Origin: Psychrobacter sp. P2G3
GTDB taxonomy: Bacteria; Pseudomonadota; Gammaproteobacteria; Pseudomonadales; Moraxellaceae
Reading direction: 5' to 3'
Length of the DNA: 64,000 nt
Assembly: GCF_001593285.1 (NCBI RefSeq)
Contig: NZ_CP012529.1
Coordinates: 1-64,000, forward strand
The notes under the pieces were generated by a model. It saw nothing but the letters and a program-made list of their open reading frames with translations, did no database searches and was not told the DNA's origin. Of this stretch, positions 39,478-48,464 are shown piece by piece. The translations under genes were made by a program, and so were the position numbers. The stretch's first letter is position 1, and each line of letters opens with the position of its first letter.

Positions 39478-40647
39478 TTATTCATTGGAAGCATTGTTAG
39501 GTGAAGCGTTTCCAGGTGAAACATTATCAAGTGAAATATCGTTAGACGGAATGCCAATTGAGTGAAAAAAGGCGCTAACGGTTTCAGGTATCCAATTGAT
39601 ATCGAATTTTGAGGTCTTGGTTTTTTTACCATTCTTTTTCGATTGCTTAGAGCTGGATTTCACGGTGTCAGCCTGTTTGCTAGCTGAGCGATAACGCAGG
39701 TAACCAATATGCCCACCATGGTCGGTATCAAGGATAGTGACGCTATCAGACACATCGCCTTGAGTGGCGGTAAAGCCAATAAAGGGATCGTCTTTGGCAC
39801 TAATCAGCAGTAGCGGATGGGTGACATTTATTAAGTAGGGTAGAGCCGATGAGGAGTGGTAATAGTCGTTTTTGGAGCGATAGCCATGACGCGGCGCGGT
39901 AAAGATATTATCAAAGTCACTGATACGATTGACCGACTTGATAGAGGCAATTTCCTCTTCGCTTATGTCATTTGATAAAGCTTTTTTGATAATTGGATTG
40001 AGCAAATATGGCGTATAAATACGATGACTCAAGAAGCTATGCATACTTAGAGCAGCTGACGACATATCGACAGGAGCGGAGATGACCACGGCACCCTCGC
40101 ATAGCGCTTCATCACCATATTCGCCCATATATTTTGCCAGCGCATTACCGCCTAGGGAGACGCCTACCGCATAGATATGAGCATATTGCTCACGTAAATT
40201 CTGCAGCATGTGATGCACCTCTTCAGTGTCACCGGCATTATAAAAGACGCGTCCGTTAGCTGGAATACCGCCACAACTGCGAAAGTGTGCCACTACAAAG
40301 TGCCAGCCATCGCGATGCATTTGATACGCCAATGCGCGCGCATAATGGCTATCACTACTGCCTTCCATTCCGTGGAATAGCACGACTAAAGGTGTTTGCT
40401 CAAGCGTACCATCGTCAGTTGCCTCTATTGGATGCGCATCGTAGAAGTCATAAGCAATGTCCGTCTCACACAACGAGTCTTGCTTGAGTGCTCGGCGATA
40501 ATTTGGCACTTCTGGTGCAAAAAACTTAGGCAAAATACTTTGCAGGTGTGGATTAGTCAGCCAAAATGGTGGTTTAAAAGGAGTGGGTGCAAACGGTTTT
40601 GGGGTGTTTGAAGACTTTGCGCTCTTTGAAGGTTTTGAAGTTGTCAT
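39478..40647 (-). CDS. YheT family alpha/beta hydrolase
   Basis: YheT-type hydrolases have a conserved N-terminal segment, seen here as PPFWLTNPHLQSILPKFF. The oxyanion region VVLFHGMEGSSDSHYARALA and nucleophile elbow VGVSLGGNALAKYMGE follow. The catalytic His lies in DHGGHIGY after an Asp in SAKDDPFIG. 389 residues; the C-terminal 60 residues are Ser/Asn/Lys-rich and not conserved, longer than E. coli's. The substrate is unknown; E. coli yheT is a predicted esterase. Confidence 0.88.
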   Translation of the reverse strand: MTTSKPSKSAKSSNTPKPFAPTPFKPPFWLTNPHLQSILPKFFAPEVPNYRRALKQDSLCETDIAYDFYDAHPIEATDDGTLEQTPLVVLFHGMEGSSDSHYARALAYQMHRDGWHFVVAHFRSCGGIPANGRVFYNAGDTEEVHHMLQNLREQYAHIYAVGVSLGGNALAKYMGEYGDEALCEGAVVISAPVDMSSAALSMHSFLSHRIYTPYLLNPIIKKALSNDISEEEIASIKSVNRISDFDNIFTAPRHGYRSKNDYYHSSSALPYLINVTHPLLLISAKDDPFIGFTATQGDVSDSVTILDTDHGGHIGYLRYRSASKQADTVKSSSKQSKKNGKKTKTSKFDINWIPETVSAFFHSIGIPSNDISLDNVSPGNASPNNASNE

Positions 40648-40758
40648 AAATTAATCTTATTAGGTCATTATTGTTAGACAGTGCTTTATCATACCGATAG
40701 GTCAGGTTAAATCCAATGACTTACAGTGAACGCATGATTACTCAAAATTGTTCATGTT

Positions 40759-41355
40759 CTATGGTTTATCCAGCACCCGTCCATCCATAGCAAGGCGCTC
40801 TTTTAAAGCTTCAATATCAGCTTCAGCAATAGTCACGGTTAACGTAACCTGCTTACTATAATTCACGTCATCAATACTGCCATTTAGACTTTCTACTACA
40901 TAACGACATTGCGCTTCAGTAGCGAACTCCGCTAATATTTGTACTTGAGCCATTGGCACATAGGGGAGCAATATCATCTCATCGACAGCCGCTTGCGCAG
41001 AGCCTGCATAGGCACGAGTTAGGCCGCCAGCACCCAGTTTAATACCACCAAAATAACGCACCACAATAATAATAACGTTACCGATAGACTTGTGCTGTAG
41101 GACGTTTAGAATTGGCCGACCTGCTGTACCGTTAGGTTCGCCATCATCATCAAAGCCTGCGCTCGTTGTATTAGCAGGATCGCCAATGATGTACGCCCAG
41201 CAGTGATGACGCGCATCAGCATATTGTTCGCGCAGCTGTTCCACGTGAAACATTGCTTGTTCACGTGAAGTGACCGGATAGGCATAAGTAATGAATTCAG
41301 ACTTTTTAATCTCCAGCCTAGCAGTGACGGCACGTTGTAAGGTTTGATAACTCAT
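40759..41355 (-). CDS. yigZ: YigZ family protein (IMPACT/UPF0029)
   Basis: 198 residues. The N-terminal IMPACT-like domain carries the family signature FDDDGEPNGTAGRPIL and VVRYFGGIKLGAGGLTRAY. The C-terminal half is the small DUF1949 domain. YigZ function is poorly known; a role in translation control is proposed for IMPACT relatives. A perfect 16-base parS sequence overlaps the coding sequence (41237-41252), read as M-F-H-V-E-Q on the minus strand. Divergent from rsuA, with a hairpin repeat between. Confidence 0.9.
   Translation of the reverse strand: MSYQTLQRAVTARLEIKKSEFITYAYPVTSREQAMFHVEQLREQYADARHHCWAYIIGDPANTTSAGFDDDGEPNGTAGRPILNVLQHKSIGNVIIIVVRYFGGIKLGAGGLTRAYAGSAQAAVDEMILLPYVPMAQVQILAEFATEAQCRYVVESLNGSIDDVNYSKQVTLTVTIAEADIEALKERLAMDGRVLDKP
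41237..41252. promoter_or_regulatory. parS-type ParB-binding site inside yigZ
   Basis: TGTTCCACGTGAAACA matches the classical TGTTNCACGTGAAACA consensus at all 16 positions. A partial second copy (TTCACGTGAA, 41260-41269) follows in the same gene. Confidence 0.9.
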
Positions 41356-41494
41356 ATTATTTTAATGTACGCCTTTTTATGAACAGCCTTAGTTTAGATA
41401 GGATATGTTAAACTTGCCTGATAAATACTATAGTCCTTATTCGATATAGTTTTCATTTATTTTACTAGATTCGATTAACTTTAAAGCTGATGCA

Positions 41495-41570
41495 GTGATG
41501 CTGGGATGAGTTTTATGCAGCCTCTGTCAGCGTAGACACAGCACGCAAGTAAAATTTATACCAGCATCAC
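41495..41570. repeat. Dispersed hairpin repeat, copy 4 (inverted)
   Basis: Reverse orientation of the family. Arms GTGATGCTGGTATAAATTTTA and their near-complement enclose the core CTTGCGTGCTGTGTCTACGC and GACAGAGGCTGC. It lies between divergent yigZ and rsuA. Confidence 0.75.
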
Positions 41571-41636
41571 GTCCATGTTAGCGTATCGATTTTATTCCAA
41601 ATTAACTATATAACAAAACTGATGGTAGCAAATAGC

Positions 41637-42341
41637 ATGCGTTTAGATAAATTTATTAGTAAAGCCACCGAACTGTCGCGTAAAGAGTCCAAAAGAATCT
41701 TGCACGCAGGCGAAGTCACTGTAAACGATGAAGTCATTAAAGACCCTGGCGTACATGTCGATATCGTCAATGATGAAGTCCTATGGGCAGGCGAGTCGCT
41801 ATCGGTTGCTGCTGGCAATCGTTATATTTTATTGCATAAGCCAGAAGGCTTTGAGTGTACGCTCAAAGTAAAAGAATATCCTATCGTTACCGAGCTAATT
41901 GCAGTGCCAGAATTGGGTAGCCTACGTATCGCTGGACGCCTCGATGTCGATACCACTGGTGCATTACTCATTAGTGATGATGGCGGCTGGCTACACCGTG
42001 TCACCAGTCCTAAGCATGAGCACGCAAAAGTCTATGAGCTGACTTTGGCTGAGCCAATGGATAGTGACGCGCAGGCCAATGCAGTGAAGGAAGTCAGTGA
42101 AGGCATCTTGCTCGATGGCGACCATGAAGAAACCAAACCTGCTATCCTTGAGTTTATCGACGAGACTCACGCACGTCTGACGTTGGAGCAAGGTAAATAC
42201 CATCAAGTTAAACGCATGATGGGCTACTTCGGTAATAGAGTCACTGAGCTACATCGCGCTAGTATCGGTCATATCACTTTAGAAGGTTTGGATAAAGGTG
42301 ACAGTCGCTTTTTAACAGAGGAAGAAGTCGCAAAATTCTAA
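41637..42341 (+). CDS. rsuA: 16S rRNA pseudouridine(516) synthase RsuA
   Basis: RsuA makes pseudouridine 516 of 16S rRNA. The N-terminal S4 RNA-binding domain begins MRLDKFISKATELSRKES, a usual RsuA opening, so I place the start at 41637 rather than at the ATG five codons upstream. The catalytic domain has AGRLDVDTTGALLISDDG with the active Asp, and the C-terminal KYHQVKRMMGYFGNRVTELHR is typical. Length is 234 residues. The specific target is inferred from closest similarity to RsuA rather than RluB/E. Confidence 0.87.
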   Translation: MRLDKFISKATELSRKESKRILHAGEVTVNDEVIKDPGVHVDIVNDEVLWAGESLSVAAGNRYILLHKPEGFECTLKVKEYPIVTELIAVPELGSLRIAGRLDVDTTGALLISDDGGWLHRVTSPKHEHAKVYELTLAEPMDSDAQANAVKEVSEGILLDGDHEETKPAILEFIDETHARLTLEQGKYHQVKRMMGYFGNRVTELHRASIGHITLEGLDKGDSRFLTEEEVAKF

Positions 42342-42794
42342 GAGTGGCGACGCCTTAAGCTTACTTATTAGATTACTTCACCAAAGTTAACTTCGTAATA
42401 TTTTCTAAAAAACCAATTATCTGAAACAGCCATTGGCAGCAGACACCATATCGGTGGACTGCTTGCTGATGTTGCCTGTCTCTTAAAGCTGAGTAGCAGT
42501 TTTGCAAAATAAAGCGCCTAGCTCTTATCAAGCTCTTATAAAAATCTGCCAATGTGCTACAGTCTCAGTAGCTTACTTAATCTACTTTTTTGCATAATGT
42601 TTCTGTTTTATGTTTTAAAAAATGTCTCTAATAATGTGGCTGTTTTAGATGATGTCGCTACATTAGATTATTCCAGCCCCTTTATCTCAAAATCTATTAT
42701 TTTAGTAATTTTCATTCCATAACTTGCTTTAAGAACTCCGTTGATAAGAGCTTTATCTCAGTAATCTACTATTAATTTTGATAGGACAACGCTT
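42342..42794. other. Intergenic region rsuA-dsbC-like
   Basis: An AT-rich 450-base gap with no gene. A small imperfect hairpin (CACC-ATATC-GGTG, extended by AGCAG/CTGCT, 42438-42463) lies about 95 bases after rsuA but has no T-run. The promoter of the dsbC-like gene is probably near 42700-42780. Confidence 0.4.
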
Positions 42795-43871
42795 GTGAAA
42801 CAACCTGTATTTAAATTTGCCAGTCTCATTAGTGCCATATTGTTAGCGACGACCGCTTGCGCCGAGCCATCCGTTTCTAACTCCGTAAGCAAAAGTGCCA
42901 GTCAAAACACTAGCCAAAATGCACAGAATACGTCAACAGCTGGAGATGTTAGTGCAACTGTTGACAGTCAGCTACGCCAAGTTCTGACCCAAGCTGGTAT
43001 CAAGACACAAATCACTTCTATTACGCCATCTAACTTACCCAATATGTATCAAGTTGATCTCGCTGGCCAACTGCCACTACATATTACTGCTGATGGCGAA
43101 TACGTTATCCAAGGCGAGCTACAAAAGAACCCAAGCAAGCGTGTCGTGACTAAAACCCTAGCGCGTAGCAATAGTGCGCAAGCGGGTATGCCAGTAAGCG
43201 CTGCAGTCAAATCTGCTGTACTTGCCAATATGAGCGAGCTTAAAAACATGAGCGCCAAAACACCGTTCTTTTATACAGCTGTACCGGGCGTGCTTTGGGG
43301 TGCAACGTTAGAGGGTGTACCGTTTTTATTATCCGATGACGCGCAATATATTACAGATGGCGAGATATCAGTCATTGAAAACGGTCAGTTCATGGGGCTG
43401 GATGAAGAGTTTGAAAAACGTAAAAACCAGTCCGTATTTAAAACCTTAGATGAGAAACAATTAATAACCTATCCGGCAACTAGCGCTGAGAGAGCCGTTA
43501 TCTATGTGGCCGACGACGTCAACTGTCCTTATTGTCGCAGACTGCATCAACAACTACCGATGCTCAATGCAAAAGGCGTGACAGTAAAAGTCATCGGCTA
43601 TCCGATATATGAGCAGTCACCAGCGCAAATGCGTGGTATTTGGTGTCAAGCAGATGATAGCAGTCGTCGCAAGGCATTTGATAAAGCAATGTTAGCGGGT
43701 GAGATGACACCTGCATCAGCTAACTGTAGTACAGATCATGTGACACCGAATCGTGAAAAGGCGGCTGGACTGGCTGTCATGGCCACACCTGCTATTTACC
43801 GCGATGATGGAGTGCTATACCAAGCGAGTTTTGAGAGCCCTGAGTTTTTAGAGTTCTTGGGAGTAGAGTAG
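42795..43871 (+). CDS. DsbC-like thiol:disulfide interchange protein
   Basis: A periplasmic disulfide isomerase-like protein. The GTG start follows AGGA, and a signal peptide (FASLISAILLATTACAEP) may be cleaved by signal peptidase I or II. The thioredoxin-fold part has the active CxxC in DDVNCPYCRRLH (Cys 244 and Cys 247) and the second, structural Cys pair in GIWCQADD and ANCSTDH, as in E. coli DsbC. A cis-Pro segment MATPAIYR is present. At 358 residues it is about 120 longer than DsbC. The extra length is an extended N-terminal part that seems to hold two dimerisation-like segments (VDSQLRQVLTQAG and PVSAAVKSAVLANMSEL). Confidence 0.82.
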   Translation: MKQPVFKFASLISAILLATTACAEPSVSNSVSKSASQNTSQNAQNTSTAGDVSATVDSQLRQVLTQAGIKTQITSITPSNLPNMYQVDLAGQLPLHITADGEYVIQGELQKNPSKRVVTKTLARSNSAQAGMPVSAAVKSAVLANMSELKNMSAKTPFFYTAVPGVLWGATLEGVPFLLSDDAQYITDGEISVIENGQFMGLDEEFEKRKNQSVFKTLDEKQLITYPATSAERAVIYVADDVNCPYCRRLHQQLPMLNAKGVTVKVIGYPIYEQSPAQMRGIWCQADDSSRRKAFDKAMLAGEMTPASANCSTDHVTPNREKAAGLAVMATPAIYRDDGVLYQASFESPEFLEFLGVE

Positions 43872-43939
43872 CTAGCTCTGTTATTCTTCTTAAAGTGAGA
43901 AAGCTGCATGAAACTCATTAATATAAATTAATCAGCCAT

Positions 43940-43979
43940 AAAAACCGCCCTATGAACATAGCTCATAGGGCGGTTTTTT
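43940..43979. terminator. Bidirectional terminator dsbC-like/DUF2939
   Basis: AAAACCGCCCTATGA pairs with TCATAGGGCGGTTTT around a 7-base loop, between convergent genes. Confidence 0.9.
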
Positions 43980-44038
43980 ATGGTGTATTTTTAATTAAAA
44001 TGTCTTGTTAATCGAAGCTTACGGCAGGACTATATCGT

Positions 44039-44698
44039 TTATGGCAAGACTACATCAACGATTTTCCACTCAATGAAGCCTTCACGTTGCATCTCTATAG
44101 TAATAGGATAGCCTTTGACTTGACCGCTAATGGTAAAGCAATTGATACCGCAATAGCTTAATTTTGGCTTGTCACTATCGGTCCCTTGGGTTGCTTGCTG
44201 CTCTAACTGGGCAGCTTGCTGACTCATCATTTGCTGAACTTGTTGTTTGACTACCGCATCGACATCACCGCGATGAATAATCAAATCTTGAATTAGGTTT
44301 TTGAGGTCGACTTGATTGCTGGATATTGCCCAAGCAGCCGCAAGCTCTTTGGTAGCCGTATTGGCCTGACCCTGAGTATTGATAAGTTTTTCGATATTTT
44401 CTGGAGTCACAGCACTATCTACCGCCTGCACGATAAAGCTATTAGCAGCTTTCGCAAGAGGCTCTCCACTAAGCTCTGCAACTAGCGGATATTGCTCCAT
44501 CGTATTGGCAAACCTGCTGGTCAATTGGGTCTTCATACTCGGTCGTACTTGCTCGTAATTGATAGCAGCAGCGATAGTGGCACCGTCTTTGGCATCATAG
44601 GCCTTCTTAAGCTGATACGCACTGTAATAAGGCGAACCAGCATAAATAGCTACTGCAATGACCAACAATAACATCAGCAATGTCATTAGCTTTTTCAT
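44039..44698 (-). CDS. DUF2939 domain-containing protein
   Basis: 219 residues with one N-terminal membrane helix or uncleaved signal (MLLLVIAVAIYAGSPYYSAY) and a soluble domain with the DUF2939 opening (YQLKKAYDAKDGATIAAAINYEQVRPSMKTQL). Two cysteines lie close together in YCGINCF. A Gln-rich helix spans about 150-170. Likely exposed to the periplasm. Function unknown. Start supported by MKKLMT; the ribosome site is weak. Confidence 0.82.
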   Translation of the reverse strand: MKKLMTLLMLLLVIAVAIYAGSPYYSAYQLKKAYDAKDGATIAAAINYEQVRPSMKTQLTSRFANTMEQYPLVAELSGEPLAKAANSFIVQAVDSAVTPENIEKLINTQGQANTATKELAAAWAISSNQVDLKNLIQDLIIHRGDVDAVVKQQVQQMMSQQAAQLEQQATQGTDSDKPKLSYCGINCFTISGQVKGYPITIEMQREGFIEWKIVDVVLP

Positions 44699-45200
44699 AA
44701 TTTGGGTTACCTTATCGCGGACTTAATACAATCAATATGGCGATAAATACTAGCATGACTCTAATTAATAAAGGTATGAAAATGTTACGTAGATTTGCTG
44801 GGCTAGCAACGATTTATAATAGTTATTAGATTCCTTATTGATAGTAGCTATTTTAGATAGCATATTATCAAGCTACTCATTTCAGTCCATACCCATGTAA
44901 ATTATCGCTAGGAGCTTTTCATATTTTTTATAAACTTTAATAGACTAATTAAGAATTTAATGATTTAGGAGCTTGATAAATCAATTTAAGGTCTCCATTA
45001 ATAGCGCAAACTTATATTAATTGATTTGGTTAAACAGCATCTCGCCGTTTTAGCTCGCAATCTTCATATGCTTCTCGTATTTTCACGCTCATACACCCTA
45101 TGTTTCATGTGAAACATCTGCGTGTTTTCAGTCGTAAAAATCAATGAGCTAAAAAATGAGATTGCCAGTTGGCGTTACTGTGATGACGAGAGGAGAGCCC
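44699..45200. other. Intergenic region upstream of dnaJ
   Basis: 500 AT-rich bases between divergent genes. They contain a parS-like variant at 45101-45116 and the dnaJ leader. An open frame extends to 45156 but lacks a ribosome site, so it is taken as leader. No heat-shock promoter match was clear. Confidence 0.5.
45101..45116. promoter_or_regulatory. parS-like variant site upstream of dnaJ
   Basis: TGTTTCATGTGAAACA, the same 16-mer as at 4148 in recF, one base off the parS consensus. It is intergenic here, so protein coding does not explain the match. Confidence 0.6.
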
Positions 45201-46337
45201 ATGAGTAAGCGCGATTTTTATGAAATATTAGGCGTTAGTAAGACTGCAGACAGTAAAGAGATCAAACGTTCATACCGCAAGCTGGCGATGAAATATCATC
45301 CCGACCGCAATTCTGACGACCCTGATGCTGAAGATAAATTCAAAGAAGCGTCAATGGCTTACGAAGTGCTTAGCGATGAAGATAAGCGCTCAGCCTATGA
45401 CCGTATGGGCCATGCAGCCTTCGAAAATGGAATGGGCGGTGGCGGCTTTGGCGGTGCAGGCGCGGGCAACTTCCAAGATATCTTCGGTGATATCTTTGGT
45501 AACTTTGGTGATATCTTTGGTCAGTCGCGCGGTGGCGGCGGTGGACGTTCGCGTCGTGGTTCTGACTTACGTTATGTAATCGAGCTGACATTAGAGGAAG
45601 CAGTACGCGGTTGCAAAAAAGAGATTAGCTTTACCGCACCTGCGCCTTGTGATACTTGTGATGGTAAAGGCGCAAAAGACGCCTCTGATGTCGTTACTTG
45701 TCAGACCTGTCATGGTCAAGGTCAGGTTCGTATGCAGCAAGGCTTCTTTGCGGTGCAGCAATCTTGCCCGCATTGTGGCGGTACAGGTAAACAAATCAAA
45801 AACCCATGCCCTGATTGTCATGGCGACGGGGTAAAAGACAAGTCACGCACGCTAGAAGTTTCTATCCCAGCTGGGGTTGATGACGGCGATCGCGTACGTC
45901 TGGCTGGTGAAGGTGAAGCGGGCGGTGCAGGCGTGCAAAATGGCGATTTGTATGTTGAAGTACGCGTCAAGCAGCACAATGTCTTTACTCGTCAAGGTGC
46001 CGATCTGTATATGGATGTGCCTGTTAGCATCACCGATGCAGCACTGGGTAAAGAAGTCGAGATCCCAACCTTAGATGGCAAAGTAAAAATCAAAGTCGCA
46101 GAAGGTACGCAAAGTGGTAAGTTACTTCGTGTACGCGGAAAAGGTGTCACGCCAGTACGTACGACGATGAAAGGTGATTTGATTTGCCGTGTCGTTATTG
46201 AGACGCCAGTGAACTTAACTCGCGAACAAAAAGACTTGTTACGTCAGTTCCAAGATACACTCGATGGTGATAGCAAACATCAACAGTCGCCACATAAAAA
46301 GTCATTCTTTAAGAAAATTGGCGAATTGTTCGACTGA
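45201..46337 (+). CDS. dnaJ: Chaperone protein DnaJ
   Basis: DnaJ is the J-domain co-chaperone that stimulates DnaK. The J domain carries the HPD tripeptide in [11 protein letters not shown] Gly/Phe-rich linker with repeated FGDIFG segments follows, then four CxxCxGxG zinc-binding motifs ([32 protein letters not shown]) and the C-terminal substrate-binding domain. Start chosen at [10 protein letters not shown], five bases after AGGAG. Length (378) is normal. Its terminator palindrome contains a parS core. dnaK is not in the window, but dapB follows, an order seen elsewhere in gammaproteobacteria. Confidence 0.96.
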   Translation: MSKRDFYEILGVSKTADSKEIKRSYRKLAMKYHPDRNSDDPDAEDKFKEASMAYEVLSDEDKRSAYDRMGHAAFENGMGGGGFGGAGAGNFQDIFGDIFGNFGDIFGQSRGGGGGRSRRGSDLRYVIELTLEEAVRGCKKEISFTAPAPCDTCDGKGAKDASDVVTCQTCHGQGQVRMQQGFFAVQQSCPHCGGTGKQIKNPCPDCHGDGVKDKSRTLEVSIPAGVDDGDRVRLAGEGEAGGAGVQNGDLYVEVRVKQHNVFTRQGADLYMDVPVSITDAALGKEVEIPTLDGKVKIKVAEGTQSGKLLRVRGKGVTPVRTTMKGDLICRVVIETPVNLTREQKDLLRQFQDTLDGDSKHQQSPHKKSFFKKIGELFD

Positions 46338-46385
46338 TAGATTGTTCAACTGATAGTTTGACTTGATAATCGATTTGATTATTTT

Positions 46386-46421
46386 AGCCCAATAGTTTCA
46401 CGTGAAACTATTGGGCTTTTT
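46386..46421 (+). terminator. dnaJ terminator built around a parS core
   Basis: A perfect 32-base palindrome (AGCCCAATAGTTTCAC and its complement, 46386-46417) is followed by TTTT. Its centre is GTTTCACGTGAAAC. Confidence 0.85.
46394..46409. promoter_or_regulatory. parS-type site within the dnaJ terminator
   Basis: AGTTTCACGTGAAACT has the full 14-base ParB core. It forms the centre of the terminator stem. Confidence 0.85.
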
Positions 46422-46520
46422 AGTGGCTGTATAAAAAATAATTCATGCTATGATATTTAGTATAGGCTATATATAACCTCAAAAATAACCGTATTAAATC
46501 ATAAGACTTTAGGAAAAAAT

Positions 46521-47351
46521 ATGACTAAACAAGTAAGTACACAACTTATCAATGTCGGTGTTATCGGGGCTGGCGGTCGTATGGGGCGTATGCTAATCGA
46601 AGCAGTGCAGGACAATCCGCAAACGACATTAAGCGCCGCTATTGAGCGTCAAGGCTCAAGCCTAGTTGGTGCTGATGCGGGCGAAGTAGCGGCTATAGGA
46701 CGTTTAAATATAAAAATTGTGGATGACCTAACTGCTGTAATTGATGACATAGACGTCCTAATCGACTTTAGCTTACCGGATGCCACTGAACAAAACATGC
46801 AAACTTGTGCTGAGCATAAGGTAGCGATGGTCATTGGCACTACCGGCTTTAGCACACAGCAAGAGCAAGTGCTGACCGAAGCCAGTAAGCATACTGCTAT
46901 TGTTTACGCTGGTAACTATTCTACTGGTGTTAACTTGTCATTGAAGCTGTTGAATATGGCAGCAAAAGCATTCGGCACAGATGCGGATGTTGAAATTATT
47001 GAAGCGCATCATAAGCATAAGATTGACGCACCGTCGGGCACGGCTTATATGATGGCAGAGGCAGTCGCAGAAGCACGCGGACAGAATCTAAAAGACGTGG
47101 TCGTATATGGTCGTGAAGGCCAGACGGGTGCACGTGAAGCGGGCACAATCGGCATTCATGCTATTCGCGGCGGTGAAATAGTCGGTGATCATACTGTGAT
47201 GTTTATCGCGGATGGTGAAGTCGTTGAAATTACCCATCGTGCACGCGCGCGCATGACCTTTGCCGCTGGAGCAGTACGTGCGGCTACTTGGATTATTCAG
47301 CAAAAAGCTGGGCAATATAATATGCAGGATGTGTTGGGTTTAAATGACTAG
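46521..47351 (+). CDS. dapB: 4-hydroxy-tetrahydrodipicolinate reductase
   Basis: DapB catalyses the NAD(P)H-dependent reduction in the lysine/diaminopimelate pathway that feeds peptidoglycan. The N-terminal Rossmann site is [18 protein letters not shown], and the catalytic segment [18 protein letters not shown] with the conserved HHxxKxDxPSGT pattern is present. The C-terminus has [11 protein letters not shown]. 276 residues is usual. Ribosome site AGGAAA lies before the ATG. It follows dnaJ with the terminator in between, so it is probably transcribed on its own. Confidence 0.95.
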   Translation: MTKQVSTQLINVGVIGAGGRMGRMLIEAVQDNPQTTLSAAIERQGSSLVGADAGEVAAIGRLNIKIVDDLTAVIDDIDVLIDFSLPDATEQNMQTCAEHKVAMVIGTTGFSTQQEQVLTEASKHTAIVYAGNYSTGVNLSLKLLNMAAKAFGTDADVEIIEAHHKHKIDAPSGTAYMMAEAVAEARGQNLKDVVVYGREGQTGAREAGTIGIHAIRGGEIVGDHTVMFIADGEVVEITHRARARMTFAAGAVRAATWIIQQKAGQYNMQDVLGLND

Positions 47352-47423
47352 TTATCAGTAGCTATCATTAATGTTATAGGATAAATCAGATAGATAGGTG
47401 CTACGGATAATAAGGAGCTGAAT

Positions 47424-48335
47424 GTGCGCATAAATAACGATAATTTAAAGTTCATTATCAATGATATTGTTCTTTACGCACGCAACATAATCCTTGCTCT
47501 AAGTTTGGGTATATTGCCAATAGTAGTGCAAGCAGCACCTTATCAAACCTACGTTATTCATACTTACGGCGGTGAAGCGTTACTGCCTGCTGTACGCCAG
47601 CAACTGGGTACCAGCCCTGATGGTGGAACGGTTGCGACCTATCAAGATAAATTGGTATTACGAACGACGGCTACCAATTATCAAGCGGTACAACAATTAC
47701 TAACGCAGATTGATGGTCAACCGCAAGCACTGACGGTTGCGGTGCGTGTTGGTAACAATGCCACTAGCCAAAGCAGTATCCAGCAAGGTCGGGTTATTAT
47801 TTCTAACCGCAGTATCCAAGGTGCAGCAATCATTAATCAGCGTGATAGTCAGCAGCAGAATAATAGTATGTATCAAGTACAGACACTGTCAGGTAGCGCG
47901 GCAAGCATCAGTACAGGCACGCTCTATTCGCTAACGCAAAGTTATCAGGCGAATATTTATCCTACCTACAATCGCCCAGCGGGGCAGATTGTTATTCAGC
48001 AACAAATGTTGTTACCAACCACTCAAGGCATTCAAGTCACTCCAAAATTATTACCAAATGGCCAAGTAGAAGTTAATCTGTCTCAAACTGAAGAGAAACT
48101 GGTAATTGCTAATAACTCTAATAATCAAAGCTTTCATAATCAGAACCAGAACATCTATAACGGAAGTAACGCTGTTAAACGTCAAGGTCTCAACAGCACT
48201 ATTATTGTGCCACGTGGACAATGGGTTGACATCGGACAAATTACGCAAGACACTCAAAATCAAAGCTCAAGTTATGGCAGCAATCGTAGGAATATCAGCA
48301 GCACCAGTGCGCCTATTTCGCTTTTAATACAGTAA
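47424..48335 (+). CDS. Secretin-like periplasmic protein, short
   Basis: A GTG start follows AAGGAG by six bases. A signal-like segment (ILALSLGILPIVVQA, end near residue 38) leads to a region (TYVIHTYGGEALLPAVRQQLG, TNYQAVQQLLTQIDGQPQALTVAVRVG) that resembles secretin N-domains of type II/III systems and pilus channels. The later VPRGQWVDIGQIT also fits a secretin beta-domain motif. At 303 residues it lacks most of a full pore and is Gln/Asn/Ser-rich, so it is either a truncated secretin relative or a different periplasmic protein. No secretion genes are nearby. Confidence 0.55.
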   Translation: MRINNDNLKFIINDIVLYARNIILALSLGILPIVVQAAPYQTYVIHTYGGEALLPAVRQQLGTSPDGGTVATYQDKLVLRTTATNYQAVQQLLTQIDGQPQALTVAVRVGNNATSQSSIQQGRVIISNRSIQGAAIINQRDSQQQNNSMYQVQTLSGSAASISTGTLYSLTQSYQANIYPTYNRPAGQIVIQQQMLLPTTQGIQVTPKLLPNGQVEVNLSQTEEKLVIANNSNNQSFHNQNQNIYNGSNAVKRQGLNSTIIVPRGQWVDIGQITQDTQNQSSSYGSNRRNISSTSAPISLLIQ

Positions 48336-48357
48336 TTTGTTTTAATTTTCAAATGAC

Positions 48358-48402
48358 ACAAAAAAGCGCGGTGCTGCTAACAACAGCACCGCGCTTTTAC
48401 TT
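48358..48402. terminator. Bidirectional terminator secretin-like/decarboxylase
   Basis: AAAAGCGCGGTGCTG pairs with CAGCACCGCGCTTTT around a short loop, between convergent genes. Confidence 0.9.
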
Positions 48403-48464
48403 TATAACTTACTTATCTGCTAATTTATGTCGCTAGCTAACACAAGATGTAATCAACATAAGCT

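Noticed and set aside
41260..41269. TTCACGTGAA near the yigZ parS
   Set aside because: Matches only the inner 10 bases; mentioned with the parS entry but not called as a separate site.
42438..42463. Hairpin after rsuA as terminator
   Set aside because: No T-run and 95 bases from the stop codon.
45156..45200. Longer N-terminus for DnaJ
   Set aside because: No ribosome site; [10 protein letters not shown] at 45201 has AGGAG and matches the family.
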